Positions 27,682-38,233 are shown, counted from the stretch's first letter. The stretch is DNA of 64,000 bases from Macrophomina tecta (GCA_024180945.1 JAKSGN010000007.1:3286001-3350000); one strand, 5' to 3'. Program-made: numbers and translations. Notes: generated from the letters alone by a model not told the origin.

Positions 27682-28581
27682 ATGACGACCACCGCACCTC
27701 AGCCCACCCCAGCTCACCAGCTGCAATCCGAGCCCATCAACACCTCGAGCATCGACAGTAGCGCCAAGGTCCCTTACTCCATCCCCCGTGGAGACGTCAC
27801 CACGCACATCAACTTCTACCTCCCACCCTCTGACGGTTCTGCCCCTTACAACTGGGTCGAGAAGCAGCCTGAAGGCGTGCCACAGAACAACTTCGGCTTC
27901 GAGGAGAAGGAAGTCACCCTCAAGGACACGCGCGGCCGCGAGAGCGAGTTCAACCTCGACGACAACTCGTTCGCCTTCATCTCGGGCGTTGAGTCGACCG
28001 AGAAGGACTTTACCGACGACGACTCCATCAAGCGCAACTACTACCCAGAAGTCGAGCGGCTCATCATCGAGAACGTGCCCGGCGCCCACCGCGTCCTCAT
28101 CTTTGATCACACAATCCGCCGCCCGGGCGCCAACGCCACCCGCGGGCCCGTCACCCGCGCTCACATCGACCAGATCGCCAAGTCCGCCGAGATGCGTGTT
28201 GATTACCATCTGCCCGACGAGGCCGCTGAACTGAAGAAGGGCCGCTACCGCATCATCAACGTGTGGCGCCCGCTCAACGGCCCCGTCGCCGCCCACCCGC
28301 TCGCCTTCGCCGACGGCTCGACTTTCCGCGACGAGGACCTCGTCCCCGTCGAGCACCGCTACCCCAACCGCACCGGCTACACCGCGTCCATTAAGTACAA
28401 CCCGGACCAACAGTGGTACTACCTCAGCGGCATGCGCAACGACGAGCGCCTGCTGCTCAAGTGCTCCGACAGCGCGCGCTCGGATGGCCGCGTGCCGCAC
28501 ACCGCCTTTGTCGACCCCAGGACGCCGGAGAATGCGCCGGGGCGGGAGAGTATTGAAGTGAGGGCTTTAGTGTTTGGCTGA
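27682..28581 (+). CDS. AsaB/CmcJ-family oxidoreductase (NvfI-like superfamily)
   Basis: Single exon, 299 residues from the ATG at 27682. The protein matches the fungal AsaB/CmcJ family (annotated in databases as CmcJ-like methyltransferase, GA4 desaturase-like or AsaB hydroxylase/desaturase). Characterised relatives act in secondary metabolism, some as Fe(II)/2-oxoglutarate-type oxygenases. Family landmarks are the early THINFYLPPSDG, VLIFDHTIRRPG (His at about 143), RAHIDQIAK (His 161, Asp 163, the likely metal pair), IINVWRPLNGPV and WYYLSGMRNDERLLLKCSDS. No partner biosynthetic genes flank it, so its substrate is unknown. Strong codon bias toward C/G in third position and the TATA box suggest good expression when induced. 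The reaction is inferred from relatives. Confidence 0.88.
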   Translation: MTTTAPQPTPAHQLQSEPINTSSIDSSAKVPYSIPRGDVTTHINFYLPPSDGSAPYNWVEKQPEGVPQNNFGFEEKEVTLKDTRGRESEFNLDDNSFAFISGVESTEKDFTDDDSIKRNYYPEVERLIIENVPGAHRVLIFDHTIRRPGANATRGPVTRAHIDQIAKSAEMRVDYHLPDEAAELKKGRYRIINVWRPLNGPVAAHPLAFADGSTFRDEDLVPVEHRYPNRTGYTASIKYNPDQQWYYLSGMRNDERLLLKCSDSARSDGRVPHTAFVDPRTPENAPGRESIEVRALVFG

Positions 28582-29484
28582 GACGTCCCAGCCTCTTCTG
28601 CGCTCGAGGCGGAGAGAGTGCGTGAGTCCTTTTTGAAGAGAGGACGATTGAGGTGATTATACGCGACAAACGAACGAACGTCTCTCCATGATTTGCAATT
28701 TTTTATTATCAGCCCATGTGTTCTTGTTTTTTTTCGGGGGAAATTAGATCCTTTAAGATTTGATTCCTGCTCAGATAGCAATTTTTTTTTTTTATTCTAA
28801 ATTTCGATATGAGATCTCTTCAGCATGACATGCCACGACTGCTCTGTGCTGCCAATGTGCCGTGATTTTTACTCGAACGACGAAGGTTAAGCCCATCAAT
28901 ACTCCTTCCTTCGCATGTGCAAATTTTGCTGTAGGACGTATAAATTTGCTGGTGAGAGTGTGTTTGGATCTTCCGAGACTTTTCAAAAATGGAACATCGT
29001 TTGAAAGCTACGTCCACCGGCGCACTTCGGCATGGGGTGAATTGCCCACGAGGCGGGACCAGTGTGGCCGGCCTCGGCCCACGGCTTCTTGATCACAAAT
29101 ACGACTGGACTTCTACCGAGTTCATGCCCCGCAAGGAAGGGTGCTAGGAGGTATTCCCATTGGCTGGCACAGGAGGCACACTGCAGGTAAAACGAATCCT
29201 GCATCGGAAGCCGACGGCACGCGGCCAGTTGGTGGATGGGAAAGAATAACAATCAAGCAAGTGCTGACTATGCATTTTCCGGCTCGGAAGTAAGATATTG
29301 CTTCGAGCGGGGGCGCGAGAGCTTGTGAGACGGAATGCCCGGAGAACAAACGGGCAGCTTTGAAATGTTTTTACAGATCGTACAGAAATATGCGGTATTG
29401 CCAACGCCCACCTCTTTGCCCCATGCCTCGTGCCTCCTGATTCTTCTTGCTCATCCTTGGCCATCCGCTCGTTTGACCCAGCCT
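28582..29484. other. intergenic 3' flanks (convergent genes)
   Basis: 900 bp between the stops of the AsaB-like gene (+) and mitochondrial uS15 (-). Short T runs (28725-28735, 28782-28793) may be part of 3'UTRs. No gene seen. Confidence 0.5.
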
Positions 29485-30568
29485 TTACAGGCTAATTTCG
29501 CCCTGCCAGGTGCCCTCAGTAAGACCGAGCTTCTCGATCAGATTCTGCCATCTCGGACCACCCCTCTCCTTCTTTCGCAGATACCTGAGCAGCTTCTGCC
29601 GCTTGTGCACAAGCAACCTGAGATTCCGCTTATTGACCTTGTCGTTCTTGCCCCGAGTCTCGAGGAAGTTGGCCAAGGTGCGGATCTTGGCCGTCAGGAT
29701 AGCAATCTGAACCTCGCTGCTACCGGTATCAGGTCCGGCACGGTTGTACGCGTCCGGGTTCAGCGGCTTCGGGCCCTCCCAGTTCTTCGGCGCGACCTCC
29801 ACCCTCTCAACACCCGCGGCGCTCGGCCTCGGCGGCAAACCCATATCTGTCTTGTGCCGGCCAAAAGTGTCGATGCATCTCTGAATGTTGACGCGGGTCC
29901 TGTCCTTTGAGTTGCCGTTCGACAAGCTAGTGATGCGCTGAATGGCCGCAGCGGCGGCTGCATTCTGCTGCTCGACCTCCGCCTTCGTCTTGAGCTTGTT
30001 CACCAGGTGACTTTGTTCTTGCGAGCCGGGGGGAAGATCCTCAGCGGTTTTTGAGGGAGATGCTAGCCTCTCCGAGACTGACAATTGTTCCTTTACTTCC
30101 TCAGGCTTGAGGAAGTGGTTGAGGTAGTTCTCGCTGGTGGCGTCGGGCCCGTCGGGGGTCTTGGAGGGGTTGGCGGTCATCTTGGAGATATCGGCATCGG
30201 TGGGCCTGGCTTGCTCTGGCAGGCCGGTGTCGAAGGACTGCACAAATGGCGTGGTAATACCGCGGATCGGGTCGCCTAGCTCATGCTTGCGCTGCTCCTT
30301 CAGCACAGCCTGCCGCGAGAGGTTGGCAGCCTTACGCGCCTTGGCCTGGGCCTGCGCGTATGGATCCTGTTGTCTATGTCGCTGCTCCTTCGTTGTCGTG
30401 CAATTGACAGGTGTGGTGCTGAAAGCGCGTAAAGCAGAAGATGTTGCCGAAGGCGCTGAGGCAGCTTCGTGCCATTGTTAGCTAAAATGCAGGGTAAAAC
30501 TACTCATAAGTCTCAAACATACTGCCGGGAGCCCGCAGGCGCAGGGATAGCGATATCCGGGGCGGCAT
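29485..30568 (-). CDS. mitochondrial small-subunit ribosomal protein uS15m
   Basis: Homologue of bacterial S15 and yeast Mrps28, a component of the mitochondrial ribosome small subunit. Two exons, 30568-30523 and 30464-29485, with a 58-bp intron (30465-30522); 341 residues. The N-terminus is a typical arginine/serine mitochondrial presequence (MPPRISLSLRLRAPG..., then ALRAFSTTPV, a common cleavage-site motif). The S15 domain lies near the C-terminus (about 240-330): AGPDTGSSEVQIAILTAKI, NKRNLRLLVHKRQKLLRYL and ERGGPRWQNLIEKLGL. The long middle section is the usual fungal extension. The start lies 279 bp from that of RPS0 in the opposite direction. Confidence 0.94.
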
Positions 30569-30847
30569 GATGGCGATGCGGCGGTGGTGTCGAGCGGTCC
30601 GCAACTTTGCAGCGGAGGTCGGGCGTTCGCGCGGGAGCGCCTGTCACCGCTCGGGAACAACGATCGGCCGAGGCGCCAAGATGGAGCGAAGCGCACCCAC
30701 GCGCCATGCCCTAAACGGGCGGCTTAGCGAGCCGGTGATATGCCCACCACCATTTCGACTGCAACACAAGTTCGTTCGACCGCCAGCGACCGCCATTCGA
30801 CTCACGACCACACCCACCGCCGACGCGCAACCTCCAAATCAATCAGG
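30569..30847. promoter_or_regulatory. shared promoter of uS15m and RPS0, with telobox-like motif
   Basis: Only 279 bp separate the two ATGs. CCCTAAAC at 30709-30716 matches the telobox core (reverse complement of TTAGGG with flank), the target of Tbf1-type factors that control ribosomal protein genes in several ascomycetes. The part near RPS0 is rich in C and A (CACCGCCGACGC...). No TATA box seen. Confidence 0.5.
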
Positions 30848-31944
30848 ATGGCCCCTAACAACCTCCCCGCGTCCTTCGCGCCTACCAGCCAGGACATTGA
30901 GATGCTCCTGGCTGCTCAGTGCCACCTCGGTTCCAAGAACCTCCAGGTCCACATGGAGCCTTACCTCTGGAAGACCCGTCCTGACGGTATCAATGTCATC
31001 AACATTGGCAAGACCTGGTAAGCCTTGAAGCCGTTGTTATCGTGAGCCTTTTATGCGGCGTTTGCGGCCATCAGGAATTGCGAGACGTTTTCTCCGCGAG
31101 TTTTTGACATGCTCCAAATTTCCCGTAAATGGGGCGCGCACGAAGCTGCACACCAGGCGCAAAGAAGCCCCAAACCTTTGTTTCTGACGCGCACTGCAGG
31201 GAGAAGATCGTCCTCGCTGCCCGCATCATTGTCGCCATTGACAACCCGGCCGACATTTGCGTCATCTCCGCTCGTCCCTACGGTCAGCGTGCCGTCCTGA
31301 AGTTCGCTGCCCACACCGGTGCCGTCGCCATCGCTGGCCGCTTCACCCCCGGTAACTTCACCAACTACATCACCCGCTCCTTCAAGGAGCCCCGCCTGAT
31401 CATCGTCACCGACCCCCGCACCGACGCCCAGGCCATCAAGGAGGCTTCGTACGTCAACATCCCCGTCATCGCCCTCTGCGATACCGACTCCCCCACCGAG
31501 TTCGTCGATGTTGCCATCCCCACCAACAACAAGGGCCGTCACGCCATCGGTCTCGTCTGGTGGCTCCTTGCCCGTGAGGTCCTCCGCCTCCGTGGTACCC
31601 TCGCCAACCGTGAGACCGAGTGGGACGTCATGACCGACTTGTACTTCTACCGCGACCCTGAGGCCGAGGAGAACAAGGACTCCGCCGGTGTTGAGGAGGC
31701 CAAGGTCCCCGGCGCTGACGAGGTTGGCGCTGCCGCCGTCGAGGGTGGCTTCACAAACGAGTGGGAGGTCTCCGGCGCCGGTGCTGGCGCCTTCGCCGCC
31801 GCTTCTGGCACCACCGCCGTCGCCGCCGGTGCCTCCTGGGACCAGGACGGTGCTGACTGGGCTGCCAGCACTGCTGCTGATGCTCCTGCTACTACTGGCT
31901 GGTCTGCTGAGACCCCTGCCCCCGCCACTGAGGGTCAGTGGTAA
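30848..31944 (+). CDS. RPS0: 40S ribosomal protein S0 (uS2, RPSA/laminin-receptor family)
   Basis: Two exons, 30848-31017 and 31200-31944; 304 residues. The single intron (31018-31199, 182 bp) is the longest in the window, as often seen in ribosomal protein genes. Conserved uS2 signatures: [60 protein letters not shown] and [20 protein letters not shown]. The C-terminal tail is Ala/Glu-rich with Trp motifs ([20 protein letters not shown]), the eukaryotic extension. It assembles into the 40S subunit near the mRNA exit. Codon use is strongly biased to C-ending codons, consistent with very high expression. It is divergent from uS15m. Confidence 0.98.
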
Positions 31945-32732
31945 GCGGCTGTTGTGTACGTGTGGAGGAAAAAGCGCGATACCAAGGAGAGGATGATCTC
32001 AAGGGCAAAAAAGATAAACCAGGAGTTGAAGTCACCCTTGCGCCTCGGTGGAGTGTGTGTATTCAAAAAAATTCAAAGAATGGTCACCTGAGTCGAACAC
32101 AAACGCAAAGATCCTTCGCACGGAGAAAAGTCTCTCTATGCCTATGCGGCTGGGTTTGGAAATCATGTTGTTTTTTCTTTATTCACACGCGGGAAGAACA
32201 GTCGTCCGGTGCTTATGAGGGAAAGATATCCAACGTTTTCATCATGATCGTTGGGGGAAAGCCCTGTGCTGGCGATTTTGGGATTGTACTTAAAAGTTGC
32301 CCACTTCTTTGCGCAGAAAAGAAAATTCGATATCCGTTCATGCCGAATTTCGTGTCCTCCTTGCCTTACCTTGCCTTGCCTTGCCTTGCCTTGCCTTGCC
32401 ATTGCTCTGTGCTTCGCCCTACTGCTCTTGATGACCTCAATATCTTGCCGATTGATGCTGGACGCTTGGTATACTGTCTTAACAAGAAGCACTGCGTGGA
32501 AGTACTGCATGAAGAGCCGAAGTGAAGTTACAGATGTAAATCGCTTCATTTTCATCGAACAAGAAGTGGGAGAGAGGTCTTGACCCGCATATTCCTGCCG
32601 TCCATTTGATTCCAATTTCTAGAAGACAACGCCAATTCCCAATCCCGCCATGCATGATAGATAGTCTTTTGGTGCGCATACCCAACACACCCCCACCAAG
32701 CAACCTCCAATCCAAAGTCGCTCGATTCCCCT
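31945..32732. other. convergent 3' flanks of RPS0 and EAF
   Basis: 790 bp between two stop codons; holds 3'UTRs and an eight-unit TTGCC array. No gene seen. Confidence 0.5.
32361..32400. repeat. TTGCC pentanucleotide array, eight units
   Basis: Eight adjacent TTGCC units, one of them TTACC, in the intergenic space 3' of RPS0. Confidence 0.95.
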
Positions 32733-34493
32733 TCACTCCTCCTCACTCTCCTCGCTTTCCTCATGCTGCACGGCATCCTCCTCCGCTGCCGACGCCAACG
32801 CCTGCGCCATCTCCGCCTCGAAGTCATCCTCCAGATCATCCCCGCCGTCATCCTCTTCCTCTCCATCACCGCCGCCTAGTTCCACCTGCTGGTGCTGGTG
32901 CTGTTGCTGCTGCTGGTGCAGCGTGTCAGTGGCCGGACTACCCAGCGTCAGCGGGTCCACGTCCCCATCAGCATCCTCGTCGTCCTCGGCGTACCCCTCC
33001 TCATCAACCTCCTGTCCATCATCCTCCTCTTCTTCATCGACTTCCTGTCCTCTTTCATGGTGGACAGTCTGATGACCACCAGCCCGCTGCTGCTGCCGAT
33101 CCACCCCGTCCTCATCCTCATCCTCCTCCGACACGCCACCAACATCGAAGTCAATAACATCAGGCGCGTGCTTCGCAGTGGCCCGCAAGCTGGGCGTATG
33201 CAGCCGACTGTTTGGCGACGCGCTGTCGGCGGCGCTGCGCAAACTGACAGGCCCGTCGCCCGTGACGCCGTGCTCAAAGGCAAGCGCGATGCTGCGACGG
33301 GGCCCGCGGCCGCGGCCGCGGCCGCCCGACTGGTCCGAGCCGCCCCAGTCGATCTCGAGGCCGCCGAAGGCGTCGTCGTCATCTTCGTCGTCGTCGTCCG
33401 GCGTCGGTTCGCGCGATGTGCGGCTCGACGACTGCGTTGACACGGGGCCGGTGGCGGTGGGTGCTGACGCGGGTGCAGACGAGGAGAGCGCGGGGTCGGT
33501 CGGGCGGGTGGAAGCGCGACGGTCCAGGCGGATGGCAGGGGTGGGTTGCGGCTTGGTGGTGGTTGTTGTTGTTGTTGCTGCTGGTGCGGTGGCTGAGCCG
33601 GAGGTAGTAGTGGACGCCTTGTCTTTGGGCTTGGCTGCGGCTTGCTCGGGCTCTGGGGTTTTGCGCTTGCGTGACGCTGGTGTGGCGGTGGACTGCTGCT
33701 TGACTGCCGGTTTGGGCGCGGGCTTGAGTGTCTGTTTTGCCTTGGATCGGTCGGTCTGTGATAACGGCGTGGAGCGGGCGGCTGGTGGAGCGGCAGTCCT
33801 TGTGCTTGTAGTTGTCGTAGTAGTGCGGAGCGGGGTTCCTGAGTGGCTGGCCGGCGACGCGAAGCCTTCACTCTGCTCTGCGTCTTTGAGGAAGTTCCTG
33901 AAATCGAAGGGATTGCCCTCGTCCGGCTCGTCGTCGTCGCTGGGTCCGTCTCCGAACATACTCTCAACCACGCTTCGGCCGCTGTCGGAACCGTCGGAGA
34001 AGAGGTCGCCGGCATCGTCGTTGACGGCGTCGGCTTGCCTGTCAGGCTTCTCCCTGCGCGGCCGCACTTGCTGATACTGTTCGGCGAGCTTCGCGGGGTC
34101 CTTCTCCCACGGGGCACTCTTTAGGTTGAAGGCATATGTCTCGTCGAGCGGCTCGAGCGTGGCCGTCTTGCTCCCTTCGTCGAATACGAGAACATACGTC
34201 TTGCTCAGCTCCCTGCGCTGGCCGGTGTACTCGTAGGTGCTCGCTTTGGTTGAGTTTGCGGATTCTTTGTCTCGGATACACAGATCGAAGTGGCCGTCGC
34301 CCGTTGCCGCCGGCTTGATGGTGGTGGTGCGCACATTGGCGGTGGCCTTCGGCTTATGATTGAACTTGACGGTCTTGAAGCGGGACTGGCCCTGAGAGGG
34401 ATTCGTGATGCGGTCGCTGAGCTTGATCGTGTAGTGAACGTTCTGGTGCGGGTTGAGGGGGGCCGACGGTTCGGCGGGCTGGGAGGAACCCAT
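32733..34493 (-). CDS. ELL-associated factor (EAF) family transcription elongation factor
   Basis: Single exon, 586 residues from the ATG at 34493. The EAF N-terminal domain occupies about residues 18-130 (YTIKLSDRI, SRFKTVKFNHKPKA, STYEYTGQRRELSKTYVLVFDE, LEPLDETYAFNLKSAPWEKDP). EAF partners ELL to stimulate RNA polymerase II elongation in the nucleus. The remainder is low-complexity: an acidic segment (DLFSDGSDSG, GDGPSDDDEPDEG), long Thr/Pro/Ala/Lys tracts, a Gly-Arg stretch (SGGRGRGRGPRR) and a strongly acidic C-terminus (EEDEDEDG, EESEESEEE). This resembles the Ser/Asp-rich activation region of animal EAFs but is longer. Overlapping open frames on both strands here are by-products of the biased composition. 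Confidence 0.88.
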   Translation of the reverse strand: MGSSQPAEPSAPLNPHQNVHYTIKLSDRITNPSQGQSRFKTVKFNHKPKATANVRTTTIKPAATGDGHFDLCIRDKESANSTKASTYEYTGQRRELSKTYVLVFDEGSKTATLEPLDETYAFNLKSAPWEKDPAKLAEQYQQVRPRREKPDRQADAVNDDAGDLFSDGSDSGRSVVESMFGDGPSDDDEPDEGNPFDFRNFLKDAEQSEGFASPASHSGTPLRTTTTTTSTRTAAPPAARSTPLSQTDRSKAKQTLKPAPKPAVKQQSTATPASRKRKTPEPEQAAAKPKDKASTTTSGSATAPAATTTTTTTKPQPTPAIRLDRRASTRPTDPALSSSAPASAPTATGPVSTQSSSRTSREPTPDDDDEDDDDAFGGLEIDWGGSDQSGGRGRGRGPRRSIALAFEHGVTGDGPVSLRSAADSASPNSRLHTPSLRATAKHAPDVIDFDVGGVSEEDEDEDGVDRQQQRAGGHQTVHHERGQEVDEEEEDDGQEVDEEGYAEDDEDADGDVDPLTLGSPATDTLHQQQQQHQHQQVELGGGDGEEEDDGGDDLEDDFEAEMAQALASAAEEDAVQHEESEESEEE

Positions 34494-35039
34494 GACGGGG
34501 AAGCGGAGCGAGCCACCCAGCGGAGAGTCGCGGCAGGCTTGAAGAAACGTGCAGTGGAGCGGCGGCGGCGGACGGATAGGGGCCGGACTGGGGAATTGAG
34601 GGGACGGGGGAGGAGCAAGGCAGGCGGTTAAAGTTTGCGCGGTGGAGTTGGCACCAGGTGAGCTTTGTTCGACGGCCGTCGTTCCAGGTCGGGGCGCCCT
34701 CTCAGCTGCCGATCACGCAGCGCAGCGTAGCGCAGCGCCAGCGGCTGACGGATGGGCCGGCCCTAGCGCCTAGCCCGCCCTGCTGCCCCACACCAATGGC
34801 CGGGAGACCAGGGCACGAGATCCGCGGATCGCTTGCAGCTGTTGGCCTGCATTGCTCGATCCGCTGCAAGGGTCCAATCACTTGTTCCAAGGTTCAGGAT
34901 CCTGTCTTTTTTTGGCACTGAGATCTACTGGTAGCAATCGATATACAACGAACACCCCGCTCCGCTAAACAGTTCTGTGCTGCGCCCAGAAGCCAGGCCT
35001 CCAATGGCCCCATGACCTGAACTCCAATGCTTTTTTTTT
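34494..35039. other. intergenic between EAF start and E2 3' end
   Basis: 545 bp with the EAF promoter. A GC-rich CGCAGCG-like stretch lies at 34715-34740. No gene seen. Confidence 0.5.
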
Positions 35040-38000
35040 TCAAGACTCCGTCTGACTCTCATCTTCCCTCAGCCGCTCCAATCCCGCGAGCTGGCGCTTA
35101 AGCGGAATGATGGCTCCTTTGCTGATGTTCCTCAACCCATCCCTCTTCTCTCCATTACCCTGTTCGCTACGCTCAACAATATCTTTCGCCGCCCCGATCG
35201 CTTTCTCCAGGAGCTTCGGGCCGGTCTCCTTGCGGTAGAGCCACTGAATGTCTGCCTCGAACGGCGCCGGCAAATGCAAAAGCCCGTGCATGATGAACCC
35301 ACGAGCACGGAAGTAGGCTTTCTCCGAGTATAATGCTGACGAAAGCGTCGTCTCTTCGGTGCCCTGTCGTACTTCATAGCCAGCCTCGTCTGCAACTGTC
35401 GTTATCATCTGCAACCCCATGCGCTATTTGCAAGTGGGGAAACTTACTGTAGTAGGGCTCCCTGACCAGTACCAAGCCCATCAACGAGACAAGTACTTGC
35501 AGGATAGTGCTCTTTGCCTGGCTCCAGTTCTCATTCCTCTCATCCGCATGCCAGGTTCCGAGAAGGCTCAGGCAAATCTTCCCATCCTCGTACAAGTTGG
35601 GATTCACCGGCCCGAGTCCGCCGGTCCAACTGTGGAAGAACGCTTCGGGTGGCGAAGACGGGAAATTCGGCCCAAGGTGGAAATCGACCAGGAACGGTGC
35701 GTATTCGTAAGGCGTATCCTCAGGCCCGACAATCAATACCCGAAGGAGGTCCAATCTGGATTCCCACGTGCGAACCAGAATCCCCGGTGGTAATGACGAA
35801 CCAAGAATTTTGTGCTCCTTCTGGATCCGACGCAGCCGCTGCTGTGAAGGCTCGCCTTGGGCTGATCGGATGAAGTGGTGGTCTTCCGGCGGAGTGCCCT
35901 CGAGGATTGCGAAGGCTGCAGGCGCATCGGGGTAATCGGCGAATGAAAATGGTTCGGATTTCTTGCTCTCAGACGTCCCGTCACCCGTAGAAATTGATTG
36001 GTTCTTTTCACCGGAAGACGCACCCTCGGGTGGTTGCGCGGACAGCGGAGCTTCCGGAGTTGTCTTAGAAGTGTCAACTGCTCCCGCATCTTCCATCGAG
36101 ACATCGTTCTCCTCCGCCGACGACTCGTCTTCAACGTCCTCTTCATCTTCAGTCGCCCAATCATCCTCGTCATTATCTTCCTCGACTCTTATTCTCCGAC
36201 CGTCTGGACCCGTGTACTCATACCACATGTTCAAGTAGTTATCGGCATCATCAAGTATGCTTTCGTCATCCATGTCGTCGTCGTAATCCTCGTCCTCCGA
36301 CATCGTGTCACCCAAATGGTCGGGAGCACCAGTTTCCGGGTCAATGTCAGCATTATAAGCAAGGACAACGGCCTCGGCGGGAACTGTGATATCGCGAACT
36401 GGGTTGGCAGCACCTAGGCGCACAGTGAGCAACCCATTGAGACCGAGGTCAACGACCTCCCCAAACCAATTTATATCCTCTGACTGGCTTTGGTCGCCCG
36501 CTAACGAGCCCTCGATGACTATTACATAGTCACCTCGTCTACGGTTGAGCGATACTGTGGTACGGATGTCATACAGACTGACCTTCTCTTCCTCGCCTGA
36601 AGCGACCCCGGTCTTGGATCCCGGAAGCAGGTCATTTTCAACAAACTTGACGGATGCTTCAGGGAACCATTTGACCGTCGCCATGCGGTCCTTACCCTGC
36701 ACAGTCTGCACTACGCCCACCTTTGCCGGTTCTATAAACCATTCCGCCTGGTCACCTGTTTCTTTCTTCTTTTCGTTGGTGCAGATGATCTCCCCGGGCC
36801 AGACTTCATCCTCGTCGTCCACGTTGGGATCGGGAAGTAACTCGACAGCGCTGTCTTCGGTGGTAGACAAGTCCTGCCATTGAGTAATCACAGTTGTCTT
36901 GGTAGTTTGTACGGTGAAGATATTCGTATCGTACCCCAGTGTTTCCGTTCGCGGCCTCTTTTTTACGTACGGGGCGTACTTGACGCAAGCTCCTGCGAGA
37001 TCTTTAAACTTGACTCGCTGACCAGGAGTAAGTTCTGGTGAGACTCTGATGGCAACGGTGGAAGACGAGGGTGACGTTGAAGTTGACGACGTAGTTGTTG
37101 TCGGTTTCTTCATGTTGTCGTAAACTGTAACTTTACCGCTCTCAAGCTCATCCAAACCCAACTCGATTGGAGGCTCTGACGGATAAGCACCAGGCATCGT
37201 TGGTGGACCGCCTAGCCTCCGGCTAAGCCACTGGACAGTGATGGAAGTGGTCCGTACATCAATGACGACTCCTCCGGGCTCAACATTGGCATTGAATGCT
37301 CCGAAGATCCATCGGCCCCTGCGCAGGTTGCCCTTCTTGGCCCTCACGTAGTCCCCAACCTCGTGCCGCTCCAGTCGTGGGTCGATAGGAGTGAGCTCGT
37401 CGCTATTTTCGGGAACTACTACGGTGCCGTTGCTGAGCCGGAGCGTAACCTCATCATAAGCATCATCTATCCTGCCAACCCAGTTGTCATAGATGATGAG
37501 GGCTCCTTCAGGGTACTGGCGTATGGTCTCTAGTTCCTCGGCAGGAATCAATGAACGGGGCGAGTTAGCCGTATCGTCGCCTATGAGCCTCTCGTAACTG
37601 ACGTGACTGCGAATCGTCTCCACTTCGGGCCACATGCGGATGGGCGCTATGGTGACCTCAACCTTTGTGCCAATCACCGTGCCGCTCATGGGGCTATTCG
37701 GATCGCGCTTCACGACGTCTCCGACAAAAAAATTGCGGTCAACCAGCACCAGCTCAGACTCTGGCACAAGCTCGGTTGTAAAGTCGGTTTGCCATGACAC
37801 AAGGACCGTCCCGCGGGGAGGCTGTCGCACATGTCAGCCCACCGTACATCCCCCATTCGAACGGAAGGCCTACTATGCCGTTTCTCAGGAAAGCCTCAAA
37901 TTTGCCCTTTGCTACCGAAATGTGCTTCTGTATTTCACCCGTATACTCGCGCTGAGGGTCGGGCTCGTGCGAATCGACCTGGGGCAGCTGGAGTTAGCAC

Positions 38001-38233
38001 TCAGAGAACAAACGGAGAGGCTGCGGTTCGGGTCGGGATCGCGCTTGCGGGGCTGGACGCTTGGAGGGCGGACGCACATCGTGGTTCGTTCTCTAGTCGC
38101 GGTCAGTCAGATTCAACAAAAGCGACTAGGGCGAGATCGAGACACAAGGACTCACATCGACTACTCCGATCAGCCACTGCTTGTTTTTGAGGTGCACAGT
38201 GTCCTCGATGCAGATCTGTCGTTTCTCAGCCAT
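35040..38233 (-). CDS. large ubiquitin-conjugating enzyme, UBE2O (E2-230K) type
   Basis: Five exons on the minus strand: 38233-38156, 38092-38078 (15 nt), 37978-37874, 37821-35448 and 35389-35040; 973 residues. Introns are 63, 99, 52 and 58 bp. UBE2O acts as a combined E2/E3 that ubiquitylates unassembled and basic proteins. Visible features: N-terminal SH3-like repeats with GTVLVSWQTDFTTELVPES, FVGDVVKRDPNSPMSGTVIG and GDYVRAKKGNLRRGRWIFG; a second repeat set with MATVKWFPEAS; an acidic linker (SEDEDYDDDMDDES); then the UBC fold with VGPEDTPYEYAPFLVDFHLG and catalytic Cys at about residue 816 in LYEDGKICLSLLGTWHADE. The 5' exons were found by matching VVDRTNHDVDSHEPDP, which only forms if the microexon is used, and by NGIPPRGTVLVSW across the third intron. 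Confidence 0.9.

Noticed and set aside
27676..28500. 274-codon frame antisense to the AsaB-like gene
   Set aside because: It mirrors the strong third-position C/G bias of the real gene; its Val/Ala/Gly-rich sequence has no family pattern.
23661..28581. A secondary-metabolite cluster around the AsaB-like and methyltransferase-like genes
   Set aside because: No polyketide, peptide or terpene synthase, P450 or regulator lies nearby; the two genes are 2.1 kb apart and flanked by uncharacterised and ribosomal genes.
32948..34117. 389-codon frame on the minus strand and 298-codon frame on the plus strand over EAF
   Set aside because: Both are alternative readings of the low-complexity EAF tail (Arg/Pro-rich or Val/Gly-rich) and contain no domain; the EAF frame has a recognisable N-terminal domain.
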